DNA of 64,000 nt from Phycisphaerales bacterium. GTDB taxonomy: Bacteria; Planctomycetota; Phycisphaerae; Phycisphaerales; UBA1924. Location: NCBI GenBank assembly GCA_019744815.1, contig JAIEUA010000004.1, positions 296,276 through 360,275 on the forward strand. The letters run 5' to 3'. How positions within the stretch are numbered: position 1 is the first letter of the stretch; each line of letters starts with the position of its first letter. Both the position numbers and the translations under genes were made by a program. Of this stretch, positions 52,662 through 60,615 are shown piece by piece. The notes beneath the pieces were generated by a model that was given only the letters and a program-made list of their open reading frames with translations, was not told the origin of the DNA and ran no database searches.

Positions 52662-52672
52662 ATCAATAAACT
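52644..52672 (+). promoter_or_regulatory. Predicted ctaA promoter TTGAGA - 17 - TAAACT
   Basis: -35 TTGAGA (52644-52649), 17-base spacer, -10 TAAACT (52667-52672), about 78 bases of leader to the ATG at 52757. The -35 lies within the inverted repeat. Confidence 0.4.
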
Positions 52673-52756
52673 GCCAAGGTCCGCTTTTCCCGACTCCAAC
52701 CCCGCTCAGGACCTCGAAGCCCAAGAAGGTCCCGGTCTCCGCCGCAGGAACTCACC

Positions 52757-54193
52757 ATGATCCAGCGCCTCCTCCCCAACACCAGCACCGTGACTGTCGG
52801 GTTCATCGCCGCCGTCACCATGTGGACCGCGTGGCTCGTCACCCATCTGCCCTGGCTCGGCCTGCCGGAGTCGGTCGCGCTGCCGATCGTGGTCTCCGCG
52901 TGGTTTGCGGCTTTGGCGGTCGGCGGCGTGCTTCTGGCCAAGGACGGCGCGACCCGGGGCGAGACCAGCCTGCGCTGCGTTGGGGCCGGTCTGATCAGCG
53001 CGCTGCTCGGGCTTCTGATCCTGGGATCCAAGCTCACCGAGCCTCCGACGCAGGTCGCGGCCGGCGAGGCGGTGACCACCGCGGTGTCGCTCAAGCCCGC
53101 CGCGGGGCTCATGGTCGCGGGATTCCTCGCCACGGGGGCGTTGCTCGGACTCGTGGCTGGACTGGCGGCGGGCGTGCTGGGCCGTCCGGCGGCGAGGGTG
53201 AACATCCCCAGCGCGTCCAACCCGGTTTGGCTGGGGCGCTTCGCGGTGGTGGCGTGCGTCTCGATCGTGCCGCTGATTGTGGTTGGTGGGCTCGTCACCA
53301 GCACCGGCTCGGGGATGGCGGTCCCCGATTGGCCGAACACCTACGGCACGAACATGTTCCTCTATCCGCTGGGGCCCCGGGCCGCGCCCGATGTGTTCCT
53401 GGAGCACTCGCACCGGCTGTTCGGAACGCTGATCGGGCTCACCACCCTGACGCTCACGATCCTGGTGTTCGCCCATGATTCTCGCAAGTTTGTCCGCGGC
53501 TGGGCGGTGGCGGCGTTCTTCTTTGTGGTGCTGCAGGGTGTGCTCGGCGGGATCCGGGTGCGTACCGGTCACGTTGACTTTGCCCAGGATGACAAGTTCT
53601 ACCGCGTGATCCACGGCGTGCTGGCCCAGGGCGTGTTCTGCATGTACGCCGCCCTCGCGGTTTTCCTGAGCCCCATCTACCAGCGAGCCAAGCAGGGCAT
53701 CCTCTCTGGCGTCATCAACCTCGCGGCGTCGACCTCGCGGCCGAAGCTGCTGCGGATCTTCGCCAACGCCGCGCTGCACACGACGCTGCTGCAACTCATC
53801 ATGGGCGCGGTCTACCGCCACACCCGCCACGTGCACGTCCTCTGGACGCACATCGCGCTCTCGTTCGTCGTGGTCGTGCTCGCGATCCTCGCGGCTTCCG
53901 CCGCGCAGGGGGTGCGTCCGAGCGACGAATCGGCACGGCGAGCGGTGGCTCGCCTCGGCGCGCTCGCGGGCGCCAGCGTGGTTCTCCAGTTCGTGCTCGG
54001 ATGGGTCGTCTTCCTCGTCGCGAGCAACACCCCTCAAGCCGCGAGCATCGGCGAGGGCCTGCTGCGCACGGCCCACCAGGCCAACGGCGCGGTGCTGATC
54101 GCGTCGCTGGCGGGCTTGGCGGTGTGGTCGCGGGCCATCGCGCCGAAGCGTGCGACAACGGCACCTTCCGCGGCGATTGTCGCGGCCACGTAA
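52757..54193 (+). CDS. ctaA: Heme A synthase, COX15/CtaA family
   Basis: 478 residues with about ten membrane helices. COX15/CtaA signatures are VGGLVTSTGSGMAVPDWPNTYG, EHSHRLFGTLIGLTTL (heme-ligand His), QGVLGGIRVRTGHVD, RVIHGVLAQGVFCMYAALAV and the second-half IMGAVYRHTRHVHVLWTHIALSFVVV. It oxidises heme O to heme A for the A-type oxidase encoded in the adjacent divergent operon. An extra 150-residue N-terminal stretch with several helices (VVSAWFAALAVGGVLLAKD, ISALLGLLILGSKL) precedes the conserved domain. The partner heme O synthase (CtaB) is not in the window. AGGAA lies about seven bases before the ATG. Confidence 0.92.
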   Translation: MIQRLLPNTSTVTVGFIAAVTMWTAWLVTHLPWLGLPESVALPIVVSAWFAALAVGGVLLAKDGATRGETSLRCVGAGLISALLGLLILGSKLTEPPTQVAAGEAVTTAVSLKPAAGLMVAGFLATGALLGLVAGLAAGVLGRPAARVNIPSASNPVWLGRFAVVACVSIVPLIVVGGLVTSTGSGMAVPDWPNTYGTNMFLYPLGPRAAPDVFLEHSHRLFGTLIGLTTLTLTILVFAHDSRKFVRGWAVAAFFFVVLQGVLGGIRVRTGHVDFAQDDKFYRVIHGVLAQGVFCMYAALAVFLSPIYQRAKQGILSGVINLAASTSRPKLLRIFANAALHTTLLQLIMGAVYRHTRHVHVLWTHIALSFVVVVLAILAASAAQGVRPSDESARRAVARLGALAGASVVLQFVLGWVVFLVASNTPQAASIGEGLLRTAHQANGAVLIASLAGLAVWSRAIAPKRATTAPSAAIVAAT

Positions 54194-54295
54194 ACGCCCG
54201 ATTCGGTTATCGATCGTTGGTTTCGATCTTGCAATCCACACTGGACCGATGCGTTAGGCTGTGGTCTCTCCCCGAGCGACCCCAGGGGACTCCGC

Positions 54296-55912
54296 ATGCC
54301 CGACGCACCCGCTTCACCAGCCGCCGACGCCAAGCCCGGAACCCAGTCGTTCCGAACGACTCCCGCGACCGGCACGCCCGCCACGCGTGAATCGATCATT
54401 TCGGCCTCGATGGCGCCGATCTCCGCGAAGGACTTTGGCTATGACCAAGCCCGCCACCTTTTGTGGCGCGCGGGATTCGGAGGCACGCCACAGCAGATCC
54501 AGACGCTCGCCAGTTGGGGTCCGACCAAGGCGGTCGAGTACATCCTCGACCCGGGCAACGCGCCGGCGGACAAGCCGGGGGCGGACACCTTCGACAAGAA
54601 CATCATGCGCGAGCCGAGCGCTGAAGAACGGGCCGCGTACCAGAAGGCACGCCAGTCGCAGGACGAGGACGCGCTGGCCAAATTCCGCGTCGAGCAGCAG
54701 CGCCGCCAGGGGCAGGACCGCCAGCAGATCGGCGAGATCCAGCGGTGGTGGCTGAAGCGCATGATCGAGACGGCTCGTCCGCTCGAAGAGAAGATGACGC
54801 TCTTCTGGCACGGGCACTTCGCGACCAGCTATCGCACGATCGAGAACAGTTACCACATGTTCATACAGAACGAGCTGTTCCGCACGCACGCGCTGGGCAA
54901 CTTCGGCAATCTGATGTACGGCATCATCCGCGATCCGGCGATGCTGAAGTACCTGAACAACGACACCAGCCGCAAGGGCAAGGCGAACGAGAACCTGGCC
55001 CGCGAGATTATGGAGCTGTTCTCGCTGGGCATCGGCGGCTACAGCGAGAATGACATCAAGGAGGGCGCCCGGGCGCTCACCGGCTACACGTTTAAGGACG
55101 ACGCGTTCGAGTTCCAGAAGAACAACCACGACGCGTCGGGCAAGACGATCTTCGGCCGCACGGGAAATTTCGACGGCGACGGGTTCGTCAAGATCATCCT
55201 TGAGCAACCGGGCGTGGCAAAGTTCATCACGCGAAAGCTCTACCACTATTTCTGTGCGGATCTGCCGCCGCTGGAACGGGCGTCGTACGACGAATTGCCG
55301 CGGCATCAGCAGACGGTGCTTCGTGATCTGGCGAGCACGTTTTCCGGTGGCCGCTACGAGATCAAGCCGGTGCTGCGTCGGCTGTTCCTGAGCCAGCACT
55401 TCTACGACAAGCACATCATGAACGAGCAGATCAAGAGCCCGACGCAGCTCGTCGTCGGTGCGGTGCGGTCGCTCAACACGCCGGTGCGCGATTTGTCGAT
55501 CCTGAACGATGCGCTCGACCTGATGGGCCAGAACCTGCTCATGCCGCCGAGCGTCAAGGGTTGGGACGGCGGGCGCTCGTGGATCAACACCAGCACGGTG
55601 TTCGTGCGCCAGAACATCCTGGCGTTCCTGCTCACGGGCAAGAAGCCCCGCGGCTACGACGCCAACGCGGATGAGATGAAGTACGACCCGATGCCGCTGC
55701 TGGAGGAACTCGCGAAGGCCAGCCCCGGCAACGAGAAGGACCCGGCGGCGGTGGCGGATTACCTGCTGAGGCTGACGCTTGGAAGCGCGCCCGAGGCAGC
55801 CAAGAACGAACTGGTTTCATTGTCGAAGACGACGAGCGGGAGCGTCACCCGCGAGCTCGTGATCGGGTACCTTCTCTTGATCACGGCGATGCCGGAGTAT
55901 CAGCTTTGTTGA
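54296..55912 (+). CDS. DUF1800 domain protein
   Basis: 538 residues. Family markers are ARHLLWRAGFGGTPQQIQTLASWG, MTLFWHGHFATS, NENLAREIMELFSLGIGGYSENDIKEGARALTGYTF and LMPPSVKGWDGGRSWINTSTV. Function is unknown; in Planctomycetes and others these proteins are almost always encoded with a DUF1501 partner, as here. No signal peptide is evident (an Ala/Pro/Thr-rich N-terminus). A weak Shine-Dalgarno sequence, GGGGA, is six bases upstream. Confidence 0.9.
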   Translation: MPDAPASPAADAKPGTQSFRTTPATGTPATRESIISASMAPISAKDFGYDQARHLLWRAGFGGTPQQIQTLASWGPTKAVEYILDPGNAPADKPGADTFDKNIMREPSAEERAAYQKARQSQDEDALAKFRVEQQRRQGQDRQQIGEIQRWWLKRMIETARPLEEKMTLFWHGHFATSYRTIENSYHMFIQNELFRTHALGNFGNLMYGIIRDPAMLKYLNNDTSRKGKANENLAREIMELFSLGIGGYSENDIKEGARALTGYTFKDDAFEFQKNNHDASGKTIFGRTGNFDGDGFVKIILEQPGVAKFITRKLYHYFCADLPPLERASYDELPRHQQTVLRDLASTFSGGRYEIKPVLRRLFLSQHFYDKHIMNEQIKSPTQLVVGAVRSLNTPVRDLSILNDALDLMGQNLLMPPSVKGWDGGRSWINTSTVFVRQNILAFLLTGKKPRGYDANADEMKYDPMPLLEELAKASPGNEKDPAAVADYLLRLTLGSAPEAAKNELVSLSKTTSGSVTRELVIGYLLLITAMPEYQLC

Positions 55913-55914
55913 AC

Positions 55915-56004
55915 AGGGCCAAAGCGCCAGATGGCCAAAGGGCCACATGCAGCCGCCCGCGTGCGATCGTGTGATTTGGAGCTCTGGCCCTTTGGCCCTT
56001 TGGA
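55915..56004. repeat. Inverted repeat built of GGCCAAAG units
   Basis: AGGGCCAAAGCGCCAGATGGCC (first 20 bases AGGGCCAAAGCGCCAGATGG) starting at 55915 is mirrored by CTCTGGCCCTTTGGCCCTTT at 55983-56002. The two arms can pair over most of their length, enclosing about 40 bases. It lies between the DUF1800 and DUF1501 genes. Confidence 0.55.
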
Positions 56005-56012
56005 GATTTTCC

Positions 56013-57344
56013 GTGGACCTCCACAACTCCCCCGCTTTCACCCGTCGCTCGTTCCTGACCAGCGGGCTCACGCTCGCTTCGACGGCATGGACGATCCCTG
56101 CGTTTCTGGGCTCCTCCGCCGACGCGATGGCCAAGATGCTGGGCGCGGGGCTCTCGAGCACGCCGGGCGTCGATGAGGATCGCATCCTCGTCGTCATCCA
56201 GCTTTCCGGCGGCAACGACGGGCTGAACACTGTCATTCCCTACGGCATGGGCGAGTACTACAAGGCCCGGGCCGGTATCGGTGTGAAGGCCGATCAGGTG
56301 CTGAAGCTCAGCGGCGCGGACGGCGTCGGTCTGCACCCGCGGATGACCGCGCTCAAGGAACTCTTCGACGAGGGCATGCTCTCGGTCGTGCAGGGTGTCG
56401 GGTATCCCAATCCCAATCGCTCCCACTTCAAGAGCATGGACATCTGGCACACCGCCGACACCGACGCCACGGGCGACGGCTGGCTCGGGCGTTACTACGA
56501 CAGCGAGTGCTGCGGCTACGGCAAGGGCGAGAGCGGGCAGGCCGAGAAGAATGACAAGCCGGCCAGCGTCGATCCGGCGATCTCGATCGGCCGCAATGCG
56601 CCGCTCGCGCTGCAGGGCCGCAGCGCCAAGCCGGTGGCGTTTGAGAGCGCGGAGCTGTTCCGCTGGTCGGGCGAGGACATCCACGAGGCGCTGCGCGAGC
56701 CGTACCACGATCTGAACCGGCGCGGCAGCGTGGAAGGATCCGAAGGCGGCAACACCAACGCAGACTTCCTGATGCGTACCGCGCTCGATGCCCAGATCAG
56801 TAGCGAGAAGATCCGGAAGGCGGTGGCGCAGAAGCCGCTGGTCGCGTATCCCGGAAACGAGCTTGGCCGCCAGTTGCAGATGGTCGGCAGCATGATCCGC
56901 GCCGGGCTCAAGACCCGCGTCTACTACGTCACGCTCGGCGGCTTCGACACCCACAGCGGCCAGGGCGGCGCTCAGGGTCGGCACGGCAACCTGCTCGCCA
57001 ACTTTGCTGATTCGCTGCGAGCCTTCTACAAGGACCTGAAAGCCCAGAGCAATGACACTCGGGTGCTGACAGTGACGTTCAGCGAGTTCGGCCGTCGCGT
57101 CTCTCAGAACGCCAGCGGCGGCACCGACCACGGCACCGCGGCCCCCATGTTCGTCTGCGGCCCGATGGTCCGCCCGGGCGTGATCGGCGACCATCCGTCG
57201 CTGACGGACCTTGATCAGGGGGATCTCAAGTACCGGATCGACTTCCGAAGCGTGTACGCGGGGGTCCTAGAACAGTGGCTGCAGGCCGACAGCAAGAAGG
57301 TGCTGGGGGGAACGTACAAGCCGGTGGTTGTGATGAAGGGCTGA
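56013..57344 (+). CDS. DUF1501 domain protein with Tat signal
   Basis: 443 residues. A twin-arginine signal (AFTRRSFLTSGLTLASTAWTIPAFLG) leads to a sulfatase/alkaline-phosphatase-like DUF1501 fold: VVIQLSGGNDGLNTVIPYG, HPRMTALKELFDEGMLSVVQGVGYPNPNRSHF, YYVTLGGFDTHSGQG, TVTFSEFGRRVSQNASGGTDHGTAAPMFVCG. The metal-binding Asp/His pattern suggests a hydrolase; no substrate is known. GTG 56013 is chosen: it puts the Tat signal at the N-terminus and has GGAG seven bases upstream. It forms a two-gene unit with the DUF1800 gene. Confidence 0.9.
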   Translation: MDLHNSPAFTRRSFLTSGLTLASTAWTIPAFLGSSADAMAKMLGAGLSSTPGVDEDRILVVIQLSGGNDGLNTVIPYGMGEYYKARAGIGVKADQVLKLSGADGVGLHPRMTALKELFDEGMLSVVQGVGYPNPNRSHFKSMDIWHTADTDATGDGWLGRYYDSECCGYGKGESGQAEKNDKPASVDPAISIGRNAPLALQGRSAKPVAFESAELFRWSGEDIHEALREPYHDLNRRGSVEGSEGGNTNADFLMRTALDAQISSEKIRKAVAQKPLVAYPGNELGRQLQMVGSMIRAGLKTRVYYVTLGGFDTHSGQGGAQGRHGNLLANFADSLRAFYKDLKAQSNDTRVLTVTFSEFGRRVSQNASGGTDHGTAAPMFVCGPMVRPGVIGDHPSLTDLDQGDLKYRIDFRSVYAGVLEQWLQADSKKVLGGTYKPVVVMKG

Positions 57345-57417
57345 TCCAGGAGAATCCTGGCCTCTACAACATGAGGTATCTTGACGCTGCCGGTATATTT
57401 GCGTCAGGAGTATCGAT

Positions 57418-58434
57418 ATGTCGAGTCATGCAAATTGTGGGGCTCCGCGGCATGCCGCGGGCTGGGTGTTGGGAACCCTGATCGCGAGCGCGGGTGCGTC
57501 GGCGGCGCCGCCGGACTTTCATCAGGTCGTCGGCCTGAGCGCTCCGAACCTCTGGTACAAGTTCGATGAGCCCGCGAACGCGACGGCGATCATCAACCAC
57601 GGCTCGTGGGGGAGCGCGTACAACGCCAAGCCTTTCAACGGCGTGCTGCTGAACCAAGCGAGCAGCCTCGGTGATCCCGCGGTGCGGTTCAATCAGGCGA
57701 CGCAGCCGTACATCGAGTCGGATTCGGTGGTGCCGGCTGCGCTGACCGGCAATCCCACATTTTCAATCGAAGCGATCGTGAAAGTGGAAGGGCAAGGCAC
57801 GCTGTGGGCACCGTTCCTGTTCTGGGGCGGGAACAACACGGGAACTAGCGCGTGGCTTTCGATCCGCGGGAACAACCCGGATCGCTATTTCGCCGGCTTT
57901 TACAACTCGGGCCTGCGGAGCGTGTGCCGAACGACGGGCACGGCCTGGTACCACATCGTCTGGGTGCGAGATTCGGCGGGCGGCACGCGCGACTCGCTGA
58001 CGGGATCCACTCTCTACGTCAACGGCGAACCGGCTCAGCTCACCCGTGATGAGCTGCTGTTCAGCGGCATCATGCCGAACGTGACCGCGAGCAAGTTCCG
58101 CATCCAGAGGGCCGGCGACTTTACCCGTTACTGGAGCGGCGCGATGGACGAGCTGGCGCTCTACACCCGAGCCTTGACGCGGGACGAGGTGCAGACGCAC
58201 GCGCTGGCGTTCGGCGTGGGCACGACCGCCAAGTTCTGCCCGGCCGACCTCAACGCCGACTGCCTGGTCGATGACCTGGACTTCCAGATCTTCGCGCGGT
58301 CGTACGACATCCTGCTCTGCTCGGATCCGACGATGCCTTTCAGCTGCCCGGCGGACCTGAACAAGGACACGCTGGTCGATGACCAAGACTTCAGTGTGTT
58401 TGTTCAGGCGTATGACGCGCTGCTGTGCGAGTGA
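57418..58434 (+). CDS. Secreted LamG-like protein with two dockerin-like repeats
   Basis: 338 residues. A signal peptide (around HAAGWVLGTLIASAGASAAP) precedes a concanavalin-like LamG domain (about 40-265; NPTFSIEAIVKVEG, FYNSGLRSVCRTTGTAWYHIVWVRD, SGAMDELALYTRALTRDEVQTHA). The C-terminus holds two tandem copies of CPADLNADCLVDDLDFQIFA, about 30 residues each (275-338), a dockerin-like Ca-binding form with DLN-x-D-x-x-V-DD-D-F seen in secreted proteins of Phycisphaerae. Probable role: adhesion or anchoring to an extracellular partner. ATG with AGGAG about eight bases upstream and TATATT further upstream. Confidence 0.85.
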   Translation: MSSHANCGAPRHAAGWVLGTLIASAGASAAPPDFHQVVGLSAPNLWYKFDEPANATAIINHGSWGSAYNAKPFNGVLLNQASSLGDPAVRFNQATQPYIESDSVVPAALTGNPTFSIEAIVKVEGQGTLWAPFLFWGGNNTGTSAWLSIRGNNPDRYFAGFYNSGLRSVCRTTGTAWYHIVWVRDSAGGTRDSLTGSTLYVNGEPAQLTRDELLFSGIMPNVTASKFRIQRAGDFTRYWSGAMDELALYTRALTRDEVQTHALAFGVGTTAKFCPADLNADCLVDDLDFQIFARSYDILLCSDPTMPFSCPADLNKDTLVDDQDFSVFVQAYDALLCE

Positions 58435-58458
58435 TCGCTCGCGGGTTCGCCGCGACAT

Positions 58459-60000
58459 TCACTTCTTCGCCGGGAAGAGATACTCAAGTGCCCCGGGGAA
58501 CCGCTTCTTCCAGGCGCCCTCGTTGTGCACGGCACCGGCGTCGACGACCAGCTTCGTCGCCGCGCCGGACTTCTTGAGCCGCTGCTCGAGGTCGGCGGAG
58601 GCGTCGACGTAGGCCTTGTTTTCCGGCGAGCCGTCGTGCTGGTTCTCCAGTTCGCGTGAGCCGACGCCGACGAAAGCCTTCTTGGGCCAGTGCTGGACGC
58701 CGTTGAGCCACGACTGCCACGACTCGGGGCTGCCGGCGCGGAGGGCGGGGCTTTCGAGCAGGGCGGCACCGAAGAGCTCGGGGTGCTTATCCACCGCGTG
58801 CAGCGCGATGACCGCGCCGAGCGACGAGCCGCCGATGGCGACGCGGCTGGCGTCGGTCTCAACCGCGAACAGGCTGCGGATCTTGGGCACGATTTCCTCG
58901 GCCAGCCAGGCGACGTACGCGTCGCCCGCGGGCTCCGCCTTTTCGAGCGCGCCGCCGATGCGGGCGGGCAGATACTCCCGGATGCGGCCGGGGCCCGCGT
59001 GCGGGATGCCGACGATGATCAGGGGTTCGACCTTGCCCGAAGCGATCAGCTCGGTCGCGGCTTCGTCCACGCCCCACTCGGACTTGATGCCCGGGTGCTC
59101 AGCGAAGAGGTTCTGGCCGTCGTGCAGGAAGAGCACGGGGAACTTCTTGCCCGCCGCCGCGGCCTGCTCATAACCCGCGGGGAGCCAGACGATCAGTTCA
59201 CGCTGGGCACCCGCGGGGGTTGCGATGCTGCCGGCCGCCGCACCGGGTGCCTCACCGGGGTTCGGCGGCACGAAGCTGGGCGCGCCCGAGACCTGCACGC
59301 GCCGGTGCGTTCCGGTGATCTGCATCGGGTTATAGGGGTTCGCCGCTTCCTTCTGCTTGAAGTTTTCGCGCTGGTCGCCCCACTTGGGCACGCTGAACTC
59401 GAGAATTGGCTTCTCGCCCGGGGCGAGCTTGCTCGCGTCGATCAGCGGCAGCTTGCGGTTGGTCGGGGGAGTCATGTCGTCCTGGAGTTCTTCCAGTTCC
59501 CACGAGCCGCGGGTGAACTTGAAGTTGAACTCTCCGCCGCCGTTGAACTGCGGCATCTCGATGCGCCACTTCATGTCGCTCTGGGGCGTCAGGCGGTGCT
59601 TGAGATCGCCCGCGACCCAGCCGTTGAAGCTGCCGGCGAGATAGATGGGCGAGGCCTGCGTTGCGAGCTTGGCCTTGTCCTCGACGACGATGATGAAGCC
59701 CTGGGGCAAGCTCTCGGGCTTGACCATGTTGGGCTCGGCCTGCGCGTCGGAGGCCTTGGCGCTCGTGACCTCGACGGCGGCCGCGACCCTGGTCTCGCGG
59801 GCCTCGCCGGTGGCGGTGTGGCCGAAGAGCAGCTCACCGACCGCGTTGGCTCCGCCGGTCTTTCCGGCGCCGGCGCCGACGGCGGGCACGTGCGCGATCT
59901 GCTTGTTGGGGTTGTTGACCCCGATGGCGAAGATGTACAGCACGGACGCGACGGCGAGGATGGGTGTCATAAGGAAGATCGTGAGGAAGAACTTCTTCAT
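58459..60000 (-). CDS. Esterase-family alpha/beta hydrolase with N-terminal starch-binding-like domain
   Basis: 513 residues. An N-terminal membrane anchor (FFLTIFLMTPILAVASVLYIFAIG) is followed by an Ig-like/CBM48-type region (SPIYLAGSFNGWVAGDLKHRLTP, QFNGGGEFNFKFTRGSWE) and, from about 255, a putative esterase domain (ELIVWLPAGYEQAAAAGKKFPVLFLHDGQNLFAEH) with the nucleophile in AIGGSSLGAVIALHAV and a His in the C-terminal DAGAVHNEGAWKKRFPGALEYLF. The domain order is like IroE/Fes or feruloyl esterase-type enzymes. ATG 60000 has GGGAG upstream; the longer in-frame start is not supported. Confidence 0.8.
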   Translation of the reverse strand: MKKFFLTIFLMTPILAVASVLYIFAIGVNNPNKQIAHVPAVGAGAGKTGGANAVGELLFGHTATGEARETRVAAAVEVTSAKASDAQAEPNMVKPESLPQGFIIVVEDKAKLATQASPIYLAGSFNGWVAGDLKHRLTPQSDMKWRIEMPQFNGGGEFNFKFTRGSWELEELQDDMTPPTNRKLPLIDASKLAPGEKPILEFSVPKWGDQRENFKQKEAANPYNPMQITGTHRRVQVSGAPSFVPPNPGEAPGAAAGSIATPAGAQRELIVWLPAGYEQAAAAGKKFPVLFLHDGQNLFAEHPGIKSEWGVDEAATELIASGKVEPLIIVGIPHAGPGRIREYLPARIGGALEKAEPAGDAYVAWLAEEIVPKIRSLFAVETDASRVAIGGSSLGAVIALHAVDKHPELFGAALLESPALRAGSPESWQSWLNGVQHWPKKAFVGVGSRELENQHDGSPENKAYVDASADLEQRLKKSGAATKLVVDAGAVHNEGAWKKRFPGALEYLFPAKK

Positions 60001-60116
60001 GGAAAGCTCCCGCGGCGAACGCGGGCGCGACGGCGACTGCGTCCGGCATGGTATCGATCCCGACCCGGATCGGTTCGGCGGCGTGCGGCCCCATTGTGAA
60101 TCCGGATGAATCGGTC

Positions 60117-60144
60117 TTGACATGCAAACAGCGCGTGGTATCAT
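60117..60144 (+). promoter_or_regulatory. Strong sigma-70-type promoter TTGACA - 16 - TATCAT
   Basis: Perfect -35 TTGACA (60117-60122), 16-base spacer, -10 TATCAT (60139-60144), then 12 bases to the ATG at 60157, so the leader would be about five bases. It is the best promoter in the window and drives the ArsR gene. No Shine-Dalgarno sequence is seen. Confidence 0.75.
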
Positions 60145-60156
60145 TCAACCTATCAG

Positions 60157-60615
60157 ATGAATGACGAACTCTCCAATCTCGACCGCACGATGACGGCGCT
60201 GGCGCACCCAACACGGCGGGCGATCCTCCGCCGCGTGATGCGGCACGAATCTCGCGTCACCGACCTGGCCGCCCCGTTCGCGATGTCGCTGAACGCGGTC
60301 TCCAAGCACATCCGGGTGTTGGAAGAGGCGCGGCTGGTGACCCGCCGCCGGGTGTGGCGCGAGCATTTCGTCTCGTTCAATCCGGAACCACTGAACGAGG
60401 TGGCGCAGTGGATCGAGCAGGCTCGGGCGTACTGGAACGAGCGCTTCGACGCCCTCGACGCGATGCTTCGTGAAGAGGTGCGGAGCGGGTCGCCGGACGA
60501 GAAGACGCCGCCGAACCCACCGGCCGAGCCCCGCACGCCCGCGCCACACGACGCCCGACGCCGAGCCGAAACACATCGAAGCCCAAAGACCAAGCGAACC
60601 CGTCGCCGAGGATGA
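60157..60615 (+). CDS. ArsR-family winged-helix transcriptional regulator
   Basis: 152 residues. The ArsR helix-turn-helix is clear: MTALAHPTRRAILRRVMRHESRVTDLAAPFAMSLNAVSKHIRVLEEARLVTRRR. There are no metal-binding CxC motifs, as in the ArsR subgroup encoded with SRPBCC/AHSA1 proteins. The C-terminus (about 110-152) is a Lys/Arg/Pro tail. The stop overlaps the start of the downstream AHSA1 gene (60612), a four-base coupling. It is likely to regulate its own promoter. Confidence 0.9.
   Translation: MNDELSNLDRTMTALAHPTRRAILRRVMRHESRVTDLAAPFAMSLNAVSKHIRVLEEARLVTRRRVWREHFVSFNPEPLNEVAQWIEQARAYWNERFDALDAMLREEVRSGSPDEKTPPNPPAEPRTPAPHDARRRAETHRSPKTKRTRRRG

Larger units (their letters stand above)
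52445..52756. other. Divergent regulatory region between actA and ctaA
   Basis: 312 bases without a gene, AT-richer than its surroundings. It contains the palindrome and ctaA promoter listed separately (52643-52672). Toward actA, the minus strand reads TTGACC, a 17-base spacer and GAAATT (about 52619-52591), and nearer the gene GTTTGTGTTGCAAAC, a 5-base inverted repeat (about 52500-52486). Neither is strong enough to name the actA promoter with confidence. Confidence 0.45.
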
